Assembly (NCBI GenBank): GCA_964529265.1 | Contig: CAZGVW010000062.1 | Location: 1 to 15,716, forward strand | Direction of reading: 5' to 3' | Length of the DNA: 15,716 nucleotides | DNA from: CAZGVW01 sp964529265 | GTDB lineage: Bacteria > Planctomycetota > Phycisphaerae > Phycisphaerales > UBA1924 | Part shown: positions 7,188 to 14,027 of the stretch, one piece after another | Layout: each line of letters begins with the position of its first letter | Numbering within the stretch: position 1 is the first letter of the stretch | Made by a program: the position numbers and the translations under genes | Notes under the pieces: model-generated | Told to the model about the DNA's origin: nothing | The model's database searches: none | Seen by the model: the letters and a program-made list of their open reading frames with translations, nothing else

Positions 7188-7816
7188 CTACGGCGTCTCC
7201 GTCGCGCTCATCCACCCGCTGGCGAGCTTGGACTTCCACAGGAGAGCCCAGCGGCGCCACGCCTCGTCGCCGCGGAGGGCGATCTCCTCGAGCGCGGGGA
7301 GGTGTCCCGGTCCGCCCGGCCCGAGACCACCTCGAGCCTCGCCTTGCCCTGCAGGGCCGGTAGGAAGTTGTCGTAGACGGCGAGGGCCGCGTCGTACGCC
7401 TCGAGGGCATCGTCGGTCTTCCCGGCGCGCTCCAGCGTCATGGCGAGGTTCACGCGCGGCGCCGGATGCCCGGGCATCAGCTTGCGTGCCCACTCGAACT
7501 CGCCCGCCGCGCCGTAGAGGTCGCCGCGCTTGAGGAGGAGGATCCCGAGGTCGTTGTGGGCCGGGCCGTTGTAGAGGTCGAACGTGAGCGCCTCGCGGAG
7601 CAGCCGCTCCGCCTCCGCGTCGTCTTCCGACACGGCCTTCGTGGCCTGGGCCACCAGGCGGCGCGACCGCTCGGAATCGCGCCGCTCCTCGCCCATCGAG
7701 GCGTAGGGGCCCGCGCCGCGCGATGAGGCGCAGCCCACGGACGCCGACGCCGCGACGCCGAGGCCGGCGACAATGACAAGAGTTCGAACGGCGCGTGTCG
7801 TCGCGGGGAGGCTCAT
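7188..7816 (-). CDS. TPR-repeat lipoprotein at the end of the secretion operon, with a -1 frameshift
   Basis: The start ATG (7816) overlaps the gspM stop as ATGA. A signal peptide (hydrophobic residues 12-25) ends in the lipobox SVGC with the lipidated Cys at 29, so the mature protein is expected on a membrane facing the periplasm. Residues 55-165 form about three tetratricopeptide repeats (for example AERLLREAL, then NDLGILLLKRGDLYGAAGEFEWA). After residue 172 (RADRDT) the frame turns into an Arg/Ser-rich tail ending at 7208. The -1 frame continues as LPALEEIALRGDEAWRRW to TAG at 7188, a far more plausible end, for 209 residues in total. One missing C near 7298-7303 explains this, by real mutation or sequence error. 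A role as pilotin-like or assembly accessory of the secretion system is inferred from coupling only. Confidence 0.75.
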
Positions 7817-8394
7817 GAGGTGTGTCCGGGAGTTGTTGTCGTTGGGTCTTGGCCCCCGGCAGGCGCGACGTGCGCGCTCTCGAGCGTGAGGTGGGCGGTG
7901 AATCGCTCGGCGTCGGCCGAGGCGTCCTTGGAGGGGGCGTGCTCCAGGCGAATCGCGCGGGCCAGCCAGAGGGGCTCGGCGTCGCGCCACGCGACGAGGA
8001 AGCGCGCGAGGTCGGGCGGGCTGATCCGCTCGATGGTGATCGAGGCGGCCTGCGTGCGATAGGGCGAGTCGGCCGCCGGGGGGCGCGGGGCTTGCATGGA
8101 GATCCGGGCCAACGCCAAAGGGTCGAGACCGACGGCGTGCAGCTGCGCCTGAAGTCGCGCCACGAGGTCTGGCTCGGGCCGCGGTCGATCGTCCACGACG
8201 CTCCGTTGCGCCCGCAGCGCCTCGAGCCGCCGGACCGAGGCAATTACCGCGGCGTGCCGCGAGGCGGCGTCCGCTGCTTCCGACCTGGCGCGGTGAAGGG
8301 CGCGCCAGGACAGCGAGAGGCTCGCCGCCATCGCGGCGAGCAGGACGAGCGCGAGGGCGCTGCGCTCCCGGGTGGTCAAGGCTCGTCGCTTCAT
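7813..8394 (-). CDS. gspM: GspM-like type II secretion inner-membrane protein, 193 aa
   Basis: This is a small bitopic protein expected to pair with GspL under the secretion pseudopilus. A short basic cytoplasmic head (MKRRALTTRER) is followed by a membrane helix at about 12-30, an Ala/Arg-rich coiled-coil stretch (33-90) and a C-terminal domain whose strands (ITIERISPPDLARFLVAW, then FTAHLTLE) fit the ferredoxin-like fold of GspM/PilO proteins. I chose ATG 8394 because it overlaps the gspL stop as ATGA. The longer open frame to 8508 is an Arg-rich shadow of gspL. Sequence identity in this family is always low, so the call leans on size, topology and position after gspL. Confidence 0.75.
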   Translation of the reverse strand: MKRRALTTRERSALALVLLAAMAASLSLSWRALHRARSEAADAASRHAAVIASVRRLEALRAQRSVVDDRPRPEPDLVARLQAQLHAVGLDPLALARISMQAPRPPAADSPYRTQAASITIERISPPDLARFLVAWRDAEPLWLARAIRLEHAPSKDASADAERFTAHLTLESAHVAPAGGQDPTTTTPGHTS

Positions 8395-9398
8395 GGCATG
8401 GGCACTCCAGTCTCTCTGGTGGCGCCATCGCCAGACTTGCGCCGCAGCGCGAGCGTGAACGCGAACGCGTCGCGGCTGCGGCCCGTCGCCGCGGACTGCT
8501 CCTCCCAACCCACGAGCGAGGAGGCGAGCGCAAGGCGGAGGCGCTCCGCGTCCGCGGCGTCGCGGACCTGCCCGCGAACGACGAGCGTGTCCTGCTCGAT
8601 CACCACCTGGTCGATGCGCGTGGGGACGTCGGAGGGGAAGCCGGCGAGGAGGTCGATGAGGGCGGCCGAGCGATCCTCTGGCAGGATCGCCTCGGCCACG
8701 ACGTTGCGCGTCTTCTCGAGTCGCCGGACCTCGGCGGAGAGGCGGAGCAGGGGGTCGAGCGACGCCTCGGCGCCGCGCGGATCTCCCAGCGCCGAGGCGA
8801 CGAGCGCAGTGGTCGCCACATTCGCGGCGGCAGCCTCGTCTTGAGCCCGGTCGCCAAACCGGCGCATGCCGACGCTCGCCAGAGCCGTCGACGCGACGAG
8901 GAGGCCGAGGATCGAGACGGCGGCGATCGTCCTCCGGCGCTTGGCCCGCCTCGGCTCGAACCGGCCCGTACGCAGCTCAAGGGCCCGCAGCAGTTTCGCC
9001 AGCTCTTGCTCTGTTACGCCGTCAAGGCGCCGAACGACCACGTCGGGGAACGCTGCGGGGCGGATCGATCGAACGGCGTCCTCTCCCTCGAGCTCGATCC
9101 ATGACGCCAGCCGATCGCGCTCGACGGCGCAGGCGACGATTCGGCCGCGGGATTTCGCCTCGGTGAACCTGGTCTCGAGGGACTCGATGGGAGCTGGCGC
9201 GAAGGGCTCGAACGCGTAGCGGAGCGCCTCGTCCCGGCGCTGGGCCCGCGTGGCAGGGCGCTCGAGCACCGCCCACATGAGCCCCTCGGGCGGCGCCAGG
9301 AGATCGCGACCGCTGAGGACCGGCCCTGGCCACGCAGCAGCCGCGCCCTTATCGGACGCAGGTCGGCCATTCCTTTTAACAGCGTCCACCGCGTTCAT
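8391..9398 (-). CDS. gspL: GspL-like type II secretion assembly protein, 335 aa
   Basis: GspL links the GspE ATPase to the periplasmic pseudopilus. Here an N-terminal cytoplasmic region of about 155 residues is followed by a basic patch (RRAKRRR), one membrane helix (157-178), a periplasmic linker, and a C-terminal ferredoxin-like domain (TRIDQVVIEQDTLVVRGQV at 260-278, then FAFTLALRR). The cytoplasmic part is shorter than the roughly 240 residues of the actin-like domain in proteobacterial GspL, so it is reduced or divergent. The start ATG overlaps the gspC stop and its TGA overlaps gspM, both as ATGA. A PilN-like name would also fit the C-terminal half. Confidence 0.75.
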   Translation of the reverse strand: MNAVDAVKRNGRPASDKGAAAAWPGPVLSGRDLLAPPEGLMWAVLERPATRAQRRDEALRYAFEPFAPAPIESLETRFTEAKSRGRIVACAVERDRLASWIELEGEDAVRSIRPAAFPDVVVRRLDGVTEQELAKLLRALELRTGRFEPRRAKRRRTIAAVSILGLLVASTALASVGMRRFGDRAQDEAAAANVATTALVASALGDPRGAEASLDPLLRLSAEVRRLEKTRNVVAEAILPEDRSAALIDLLAGFPSDVPTRIDQVVIEQDTLVVRGQVRDAADAERLRLALASSLVGWEEQSAATGRSRDAFAFTLALRRKSGDGATRETGVPMP

Positions 9399-9868
9399 GG
9401 CGCGAGCTCCAGGCGGCGATCCGCTCCCGCGAGCGAGACGATGATGTGCCGCGCGCCGACCTCGACGACCTGGACCGACCCGAGCGAGTCTCCCGGGGCC
9501 AACTCCGCGTAGGTCTGCATCTCAGCCTCGTACACGAAGGCGCGCCGCGCTTCGGGCGGGCCGAGGATCGCGACCAGCTCAAGCGCCAGCTTCGGGGGCG
9601 CAGGCGCGGGCGCCGTGGAGGATTGCTTCGGCTGGGGGAAGAGTTCGTCCCGCAGCGTCGCCGTGAGGGCTGCTTCGCTCACCAAGAGCGATGTATCCTC
9701 CATCTGCTTTTCGGAAGCGCCGCCCCCGACGAGCGATGTAGCGAAGGCCCGCGGCGCGGGCAGCGGGCGGAGCGCCGACCAAGCCGAGAGCGCGAGCGCG
9801 CCAAGCGCCAGCGTCCAGGCGCCGAGGCACGCCAGGAGACGCGACCTGTTCCTCGGGCCGATCGTCAC
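9395..9868 (-). CDS. gspC: Small GspC-like protein with HR domain, 157 aa
   Basis: GspC connects the inner-membrane platform to the GspD secretin. This protein has a membrane helix at about 12-33 and a linker with an Ala/Pro-rich stretch (80-92). Its C-terminal domain of about 60 residues (LALELVAILGPPEARRAFV, then AELAPGDSL and a final strand IIVSLAGADRRLEL) matches the homology-region domain of GspC/PilP. It stops there: the PDZ or coiled-coil domain that makes typical GspC about 270-300 residues long is missing. The start is GTG 9868, overlapping the gspK stop as GTGA. Its place between gspK and gspL is unusual, since gspC normally begins such operons. PilP-like would be an alternative label. 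Confidence 0.7.
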   Translation of the reverse strand: MTIGPRNRSRLLACLGAWTLALGALALSAWSALRPLPAPRAFATSLVGGGASEKQMEDTSLLVSEAALTATLRDELFPQPKQSSTAPAPAPPKLALELVAILGPPEARRAFVYEAEMQTYAELAPGDSLGSVQVVEVGARHIIVSLAGADRRLELAP

Positions 9869-10743
9869 GAGGCGATCCTCCTCTGCTCAACGATCCGCCA
9901 CTCGCCGCCGAGCCCTGCGCCGTCCCTCTCAGCGGCGATCCACCATCGACGCAGCGCGCCGCCGTGGCGCACCGAGATCATGAAGCCGACGGCGTCGGAC
10001 TGGTCGGTCAACGGGACGCGCTTCACGGCGCGGTCATGCGAAGGACCGCGGAGACGGTGGAGCAGTTCGGACGTCGCGGGAGCATCGGTCCGGCGCAAGG
10101 CCATGAGCCTGCGCACGGCGTCCGGAGGAGCGCCTGCGAGAGCGGCCTTGAGCAGTGGCGCCGGCGCGGTGTTCACGTTGAGGGCCCCCGAGCCGCGGAC
10201 GGTGAGCCAGTCGGCGATGGAGACGGCGGCCTCGCCGTCGTCCTCGGCTGGGAACCCCCGCACGTCCGACCCCGGAGACGCCTTCACTGCTTCGCGCGCG
10301 AGTTGCTCGTAGGGAGGCGGAAGTTCGTGCTCTGGCAAGTCGAGCGTCTGCAGCGATTCGGGGAGGCCGAGCCGCGCGAAGGACTCCATCATGTCGATTC
10401 GAAGGCGCCCACTCAGGTCGATCGCCCGCACTTGGACTTCCAGCCGGTCCCGACTGGTGGAGAACACGAGCGGCCACCGCGGCGCATGGCCAGGATCAAC
10501 GACGCTCCGGTTTGGGGCCAGGATCGCGAGGTCGTCCTGCGCGAGCCACTCAAGCAGCACGGGCGCGAGGTCGTTGACGAGCCGGGCCGACTCCGCGCCG
10601 TCCGCGAGGCTCCGCGCCTCTGCCAGGGCGCCGGCCGCCGAGCGAAGCGCCGCGGCGCCGAGCGACGTCATCGCCGCCAGGACCATCAGCGCAATGAGCA
10701 TCGCGGCCCCGCGACGAGATGAACCGCGTGCGAGATGGTTCAT
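9865..10743 (-). CDS. gspK: GspK-like minor pseudopilin, 292 aa
   Basis: GspK caps the pseudopilus tip together with GspI and GspJ. The N-terminus has a basic leader ending RRG before AAMLIALMVLAAM, a pilin-type helix that lacks the usual Glu at position 5, as is characteristic of GspK. The protein is larger than the other pseudopilins. Residues after 180 contain the motif GALNVNTAPAPLLKAAL, which matches the conserved alpha-helical insert region of GspK (VNxNTA). I placed the start at ATG 10743, which overlaps the gspJ stop as ATGA; five codons of upstream open frame (to 10758) are less likely to be used. Confidence 0.85.
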   Translation of the reverse strand: MNHLARGSSRRGAAMLIALMVLAAMTSLGAAALRSAAGALAEARSLADGAESARLVNDLAPVLLEWLAQDDLAILAPNRSVVDPGHAPRWPLVFSTSRDRLEVQVRAIDLSGRLRIDMMESFARLGLPESLQTLDLPEHELPPPYEQLAREAVKASPGSDVRGFPAEDDGEAAVSIADWLTVRGSGALNVNTAPAPLLKAALAGAPPDAVRRLMALRRTDAPATSELLHRLRGPSHDRAVKRVPLTDQSDAVGFMISVRHGGALRRWWIAAERDGAGLGGEWRIVEQRRIAS

Positions 10744-11327
10744 CGCGGGACCTCCCACGTCAGCGACGCTCGCCCATCGCGATCACTCGTGACGGCGACC
10801 TCGAAGGATTCGGCGCCTTCCTCGTCGCCGGGAGTTGTCGAGTTCTCCACACGCACGATGTCGAACGCCTCGATCCGAATCGCGGCCCGCCTCGTCGTCC
10901 ATTGCCCGGCGCCCACGGCTATGAGCCGTTCCTCGCGGAGCAGCGTGCGCGAAGCGGCGTCGAAACGCCATCTCACCCACCTCCAGCCGGGCTCGGCGCC
11001 GCCCGCCGCGTGCGTGGTGGTGAGTTCAAGCGTGTCCTGCTCTTCGTCGAAACTCGTCGGGAACTCCTGTGCGCGACGGCCATCGCCCTCGCCCGCCGTG
11101 CGCCAGGCTTCCTCGAGGTCGCGTCCGATCGCCGCGACGACGCGCTCGAGCGCGAGTCGATCGGGGGTTCCGAGCGAGACCGCGGCGTGAGCGCGGGCCA
11201 GCGCCCCGAGCCACGCCGACCCGGCGCCGATGAAGAGGCCCAGAAGGGCGAGCGCCGCCAGAAGCTCGAGGAGCGTGAGCCCGCGCCTCGATCGCACCGG
11301 AGTGATTGGGATAGCGCGACCGCTCAT
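10740..11327 (-). CDS. gspJ: GspJ-like minor pseudopilin, 195 aa
   Basis: The leader MSGRAIPITPVRSRRG is followed by LTLLELLAALALLGLF, a canonical prepilin peptidase site (Gly at -1, Glu at +5) and pilin helix. The rest is a beta-rich globular domain with Trp-rich strands (WRWVRWRFDAASRTLLREE, 120-140) that resemble GspJ. Length agrees with GspJ (about 190-200). Start and stop overlap gspI and gspK by ATGA. Assignment among minor pseudopilins relies on gene order. Confidence 0.8.
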   Translation of the reverse strand: MSGRAIPITPVRSRRGLTLLELLAALALLGLFIGAGSAWLGALARAHAAVSLGTPDRLALERVVAAIGRDLEEAWRTAGEGDGRRAQEFPTSFDEEQDTLELTTTHAAGGAEPGWRWVRWRFDAASRTLLREERLIAVGAGQWTTRRAAIRIEAFDIVRVENSTTPGDEEGAESFEVAVTSDRDGRASLTWEVPR

Positions 11328-11794
11328 GGCGCTTCCTCCGGCTCTTCGGACGGGGTGCGTGAGATCTTTTTCCGGCGCAGCGCCTCCTCGAAGCCGCCTG
11401 CAGCCTCATCCAACGCCACCTCGACGACGATCTCGCGCCAGTTGAGTTCGATCGGGGCGGATGACTCCTCGCCCGGACCGTCCAGACTGGCCGCGGCGGC
11501 GAAGGGCCCTTCGGCTTGATCTTCTCGCACGCGCCAATGGCGCCCCGCGGCATCCGTCCAGAGCCAAGTCGATGTGCTCTCGACCGAGGCCTTTTCGGCG
11601 TGTGTCTCCTGCTCCCACTGCTCAAGGACGGCCATGGCGTCAAGGAGCAGGGAGGCACGGCGGGCCGCCGCCGTGGACTCACGGAGGATGGATACGCCGG
11701 CCGCGGACACGGCGCTCAAGATCACGAGGGCCGCGAGGAGCTCGACCAGCGTCAGCCCGCGCCGAGCGTGGTGATTCCAAGGGAAGCGATTCAT
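11324..11794 (-). CDS. gspI: GspI-like minor pseudopilin, 156 aa
   Basis: A short leader, MNRFPWNHHARRG, precedes LTLVELLAALVILSAVSAAG, a standard prepilin cleavage site with Glu at +5. The globular domain is about 120 residues and ends in a charged tail (KKISRTPSEEPEEAP), making the protein longer than the usual 120-130 of GspI. It starts at ATG 11794 overlapping the gspH stop (ATGA) and precedes gspJ. Position between H and J is the main ground for the name. Confidence 0.75.
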   Translation of the reverse strand: MNRFPWNHHARRGLTLVELLAALVILSAVSAAGVSILRESTAAARRASLLLDAMAVLEQWEQETHAEKASVESTSTWLWTDAAGRHWRVREDQAEGPFAAAASLDGPGEESSAPIELNWREIVVEVALDEAAGGFEEALRRKKISRTPSEEPEEAP

Positions 11795-12288
11795 CGCGTC
11801 TCCGCTCCCGGAACGGCGTCACCGCCCCTTCGCTCGACCACTTGCCCAGAGATCCCGAGCACATCAAGTTCGGCGAACGCCCCGTTCGGGCCGACGAGCC
11901 GCACGACAGCGTCCGCGCTGGCGCCTCCCTCGTCGAACGGCAGGGACGCGGTCGCGTCCTCGGCGACTTCGAGTTCCGCGCGCCAGCCGGTGGGAAGCTG
12001 GATGCGCCCTGTGCGGCCGTTGCGCGTTCGCGCCTCGAGCGCGCTCCCCAAGCTGAGCTCGACGCCGCCGCCCGAAACCTCGGCGAGGAGGCGGGCCCGC
12101 TGGTGCGCCTCGCGCACCGCGGAGATGGCGGCGAGTCTTTGTTGCCCCGCGCTCATGGGCCCGGCCACGCCGATCGTCGCGGCCACCGCCGCGCCGAGGA
12201 TCACGACCACGAGCAGCGTCTCCAGCAGCGTCATCGCTGTCGCGCGATGACCGCCGGACCTCTGGACTGGGGCGAGTGGCGCAGGCAT
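11791..12288 (-). CDS. gspH: GspH-like minor pseudopilin, 165 aa
   Basis: The leader MPAPLAPVQRSGGHRATA is followed by MTLLETLLVVVILGAAVAAT, a pilin-type helix with Glu at +5. The residue before the presumed cut is Ala instead of Gly. A second domain of beta strands (IQLPTGWRAELEV, VVRLVGPNGAFAELDV) resembles the GspH/FimT fold. ATG 12288 lies three bases after the gspG stop, and the stop overlaps gspI. It could be named FimT-like, but gene order favours GspH. Confidence 0.75.
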   Translation of the reverse strand: MPAPLAPVQRSGGHRATAMTLLETLLVVVILGAAVAATIGVAGPMSAGQQRLAAISAVREAHQRARLLAEVSGGGVELSLGSALEARTRNGRTGRIQLPTGWRAELEVAEDATASLPFDEGGASADAVVRLVGPNGAFAELDVLGISGQVVERRGGDAVPGAETR

Positions 12289-12291
12289 GGC

Positions 12292-12816
12292 TTAGCCCGC
12301 TCCGCCTTGGGCCGTTGACGCCGCCCCGCCGAGATCGTCGCTCGTCGTGTCCGCGGCCTCGCCGTCGCCGCCCAGCGCGCCGTCCGCGCCGTAGCAGATC
12401 ACCTGGTAGGCGCTCTCCGGGCCCGGCGCCACGTAGGCGTACGGCCTTCCCCAGGGATCGACCAGCTTGTCGGCGCGGAGGTAGGGCTCGCCCCTGCCTT
12501 GCGGAACCCGCGTCAGCACCGTGAGGCCCTCTTCCATCGAGGGCAGGCGTCCGGTCTCGATGGCGTAGGTCTCGACGGCGCCGACCACCACGCCGATCCC
12601 GGTCTTGGCGAGCTCGCGCTTGGCGCGGCCCACCTGCCCGCGGAAGGAGAGCGTGAGCGTGGTGGCGATGATGCCCAGGATCGCAACGACGGCCAAGACC
12701 TCGACGAGCGTCATGGCGAGGCGCGAGGAGTCGCGCTCGGCGGCGCTCCGATCTTGCTTGCTCGCAGGGAGCGCGGCCAGGCGATTGATGGTGTGCGGTG
12801 TCATGATCGTTCTCAC
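12292..12816 (-). CDS. gspG: GspG major pseudopilin, 174 aa
   Basis: This is the main subunit of the type II secretion pseudopilus. Its leader is unusually long (about 34 residues from the GTG start, 30 from an ATG at 12804). The pilin helix reads MTLVEVLAVVAILGIIATT with Glu at +5, and the -1 residue is Ala rather than Gly. The C-terminal calcium-site region is well conserved: DPWGRPYAYVAPG, then YGADGALGGDG and AD, matching GspG. After this a Gly/Ala/Thr-rich tail of about 20 residues extends beyond the normal end. GTG 12816 overlaps the gspF stop as GTGA, so I prefer it, though ATG 12804 is possible. Confidence 0.9.
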   Translation of the reverse strand: MRTIMTPHTINRLAALPASKQDRSAAERDSSRLAMTLVEVLAVVAILGIIATTLTLSFRGQVGRAKRELAKTGIGVVVGAVETYAIETGRLPSMEEGLTVLTRVPQGRGEPYLRADKLVDPWGRPYAYVAPGPESAYQVICYGADGALGGDGEAADTTSDDLGGAASTAQGGAG

Positions 12817-14027
12817 AGTGACGGCGCCAGGCGCAGCATGGGCTTGATCGCGGCGAAGACGATGAAGCCGATTGCCGCGGCCAGGAGGAGGATCGCCGCG
12901 GGCTCGAGCGCCGCGGCCAGGCGCTCGGTGGCGCGGCGGCTGGCTTCGAGCGAGCGCCGCCCCACCGCGGCCAGCGCCGCGGGCAACTCCCCGCTCTCCT
13001 GGCCCACTTCGAGCACCCGGCAGAAGACGGGGTCGAAGAGGCCGGTCTCCGAGAGGGGCGAGGCGATGGACCGGCCCTGCTCGAGCTGCCCGCGAAGGCG
13101 CTCCACCGCCCCGCGCAGGGCAGCGTTAGGGATCGTGGGCGCGGCGAGGCCGAGCGCGTCCCCCAAGGTGAGCCCGCCGCTGAGGAGGCGTTCGAGGAGC
13201 ACGCTGAAGGCGCCGACCTGGGCCCTGGCCAGCGCGGGCCCGAGGAGGGGAGCGCGCAGCCGCCAGCGCGCCAGGCGCGGCGTGCGGAGCGCCCAGGTGA
13301 TCGCTGCGATGAGGAGTGCAAGCGTTGCGATCGCGATCGGCCACTGGGTCGTGATCCACGCGCCGAAGGCGAGAAGCCAGACCGTCGAGCGAGGCAGCTG
13401 GGCGCCGGCGTCCTGCAGCGCGCCCGCGACCTGGGGCAGCGTCGTCGTGGTGAGGAAGATGGCCACGGCCAGGCCGAAGACGAGGAGCAGCGCGGGGTAG
13501 GCCAGGGCGCCCGCGATCCGGCCGCGCAGACGGTCGGCCTGGCCGTGGTGCTCGGCGAGATCCGAAAGGGCCCGCGCCGTCTCCCCGGTCTGCTCCGCGG
13601 AGCGCACGAGCGCCGTGTCCGCGGGGCTGAACCACTCCGGCCGCTCCGACATCGCGTCGGCCAGCGAGGCCCCGTGGCGGATGCGCTCCGCCATCTCGCG
13701 GCAGAGCGTGGCCGCGCGCGACGGGGCTCCGCGCTCGGCGCCCGCCAAGAGTTCAAGAGCCGAGGTCAGGGGTGTGCCCGTAGAAAGCAGCGTCGCGAGG
13801 CTCTCGTACAGTTCGACCAGCCGCGAGGCTCGGCGCGACCGCATCGAGCGATCGGCGAGCCGCGCGAGCGGCCTCCGCTCGCGCCGATCCTCGACCTCCA
13901 CGACGCGTACGGGGGCCAGGCCCATGCGCCTCAGCGCCAGCCGCACCTGCTGGGCGGAGTCCGCGGCGAGTTCGCCCCGTCGCAGGGCCGCGCCCTCTGC
14001 CGCCGCCGTGTAGCGGTAGACGGCCAT
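12813..14027 (-). CDS. gspF: GspF type II secretion inner-membrane platform protein, 404 aa
   Basis: GspF is the polytopic core of the platform that transmits GspE work to the pseudopilins. The sequence has the family layout: an N-terminal cytoplasmic segment beginning MAVYRYTAAAEGAALRRGEL, a first T2SSF domain (about 70-190), membrane helices at about 172-195 and 220-246, a second T2SSF domain (270-370, with FSVLLERLLSGGLTLGDAL) and a last helix (373-396). The repeat motif (LATLLSTGTPLTSAL and VLLERLLSGGLTLGDAL) marks the two homologous halves. Length is normal. ATG 14027 overlaps the gspE stop in TGATG. Confidence 0.92.
   Translation of the reverse strand: MAVYRYTAAAEGAALRRGELAADSAQQVRLALRRMGLAPVRVVEVEDRRERRPLARLADRSMRSRRASRLVELYESLATLLSTGTPLTSALELLAGAERGAPSRAATLCREMAERIRHGASLADAMSERPEWFSPADTALVRSAEQTGETARALSDLAEHHGQADRLRGRIAGALAYPALLLVFGLAVAIFLTTTTLPQVAGALQDAGAQLPRSTVWLLAFGAWITTQWPIAIATLALLIAAITWALRTPRLARWRLRAPLLGPALARAQVGAFSVLLERLLSGGLTLGDALGLAAPTIPNAALRGAVERLRGQLEQGRSIASPLSETGLFDPVFCRVLEVGQESGELPAALAAVGRRSLEASRRATERLAAALEPAAILLLAAAIGFIVFAAIKPMLRLAPSL

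Noticed and set aside
7297..7310. Programmed -1 frameshift site
   Set aside because: No X-XXY-YYZ slippery heptamer is present at the junction (GGGACACCTCC).
8395..8508. Upstream extension of gspM
   Set aside because: Arg-rich, lies within gspL; the ATGA start at 8394 fits the coupling seen at all neighbouring genes.
7822..8844. 340-aa ORF on the plus strand
   Set aside because: Antisense to gspM and gspL; no motifs, Arg-rich.
11864..13756. 630-aa ORF on the minus strand
   Set aside because: Arg/Ser/Pro-rich shadow of gspF, gspG and gspH, which carry clear family motifs in other frames.
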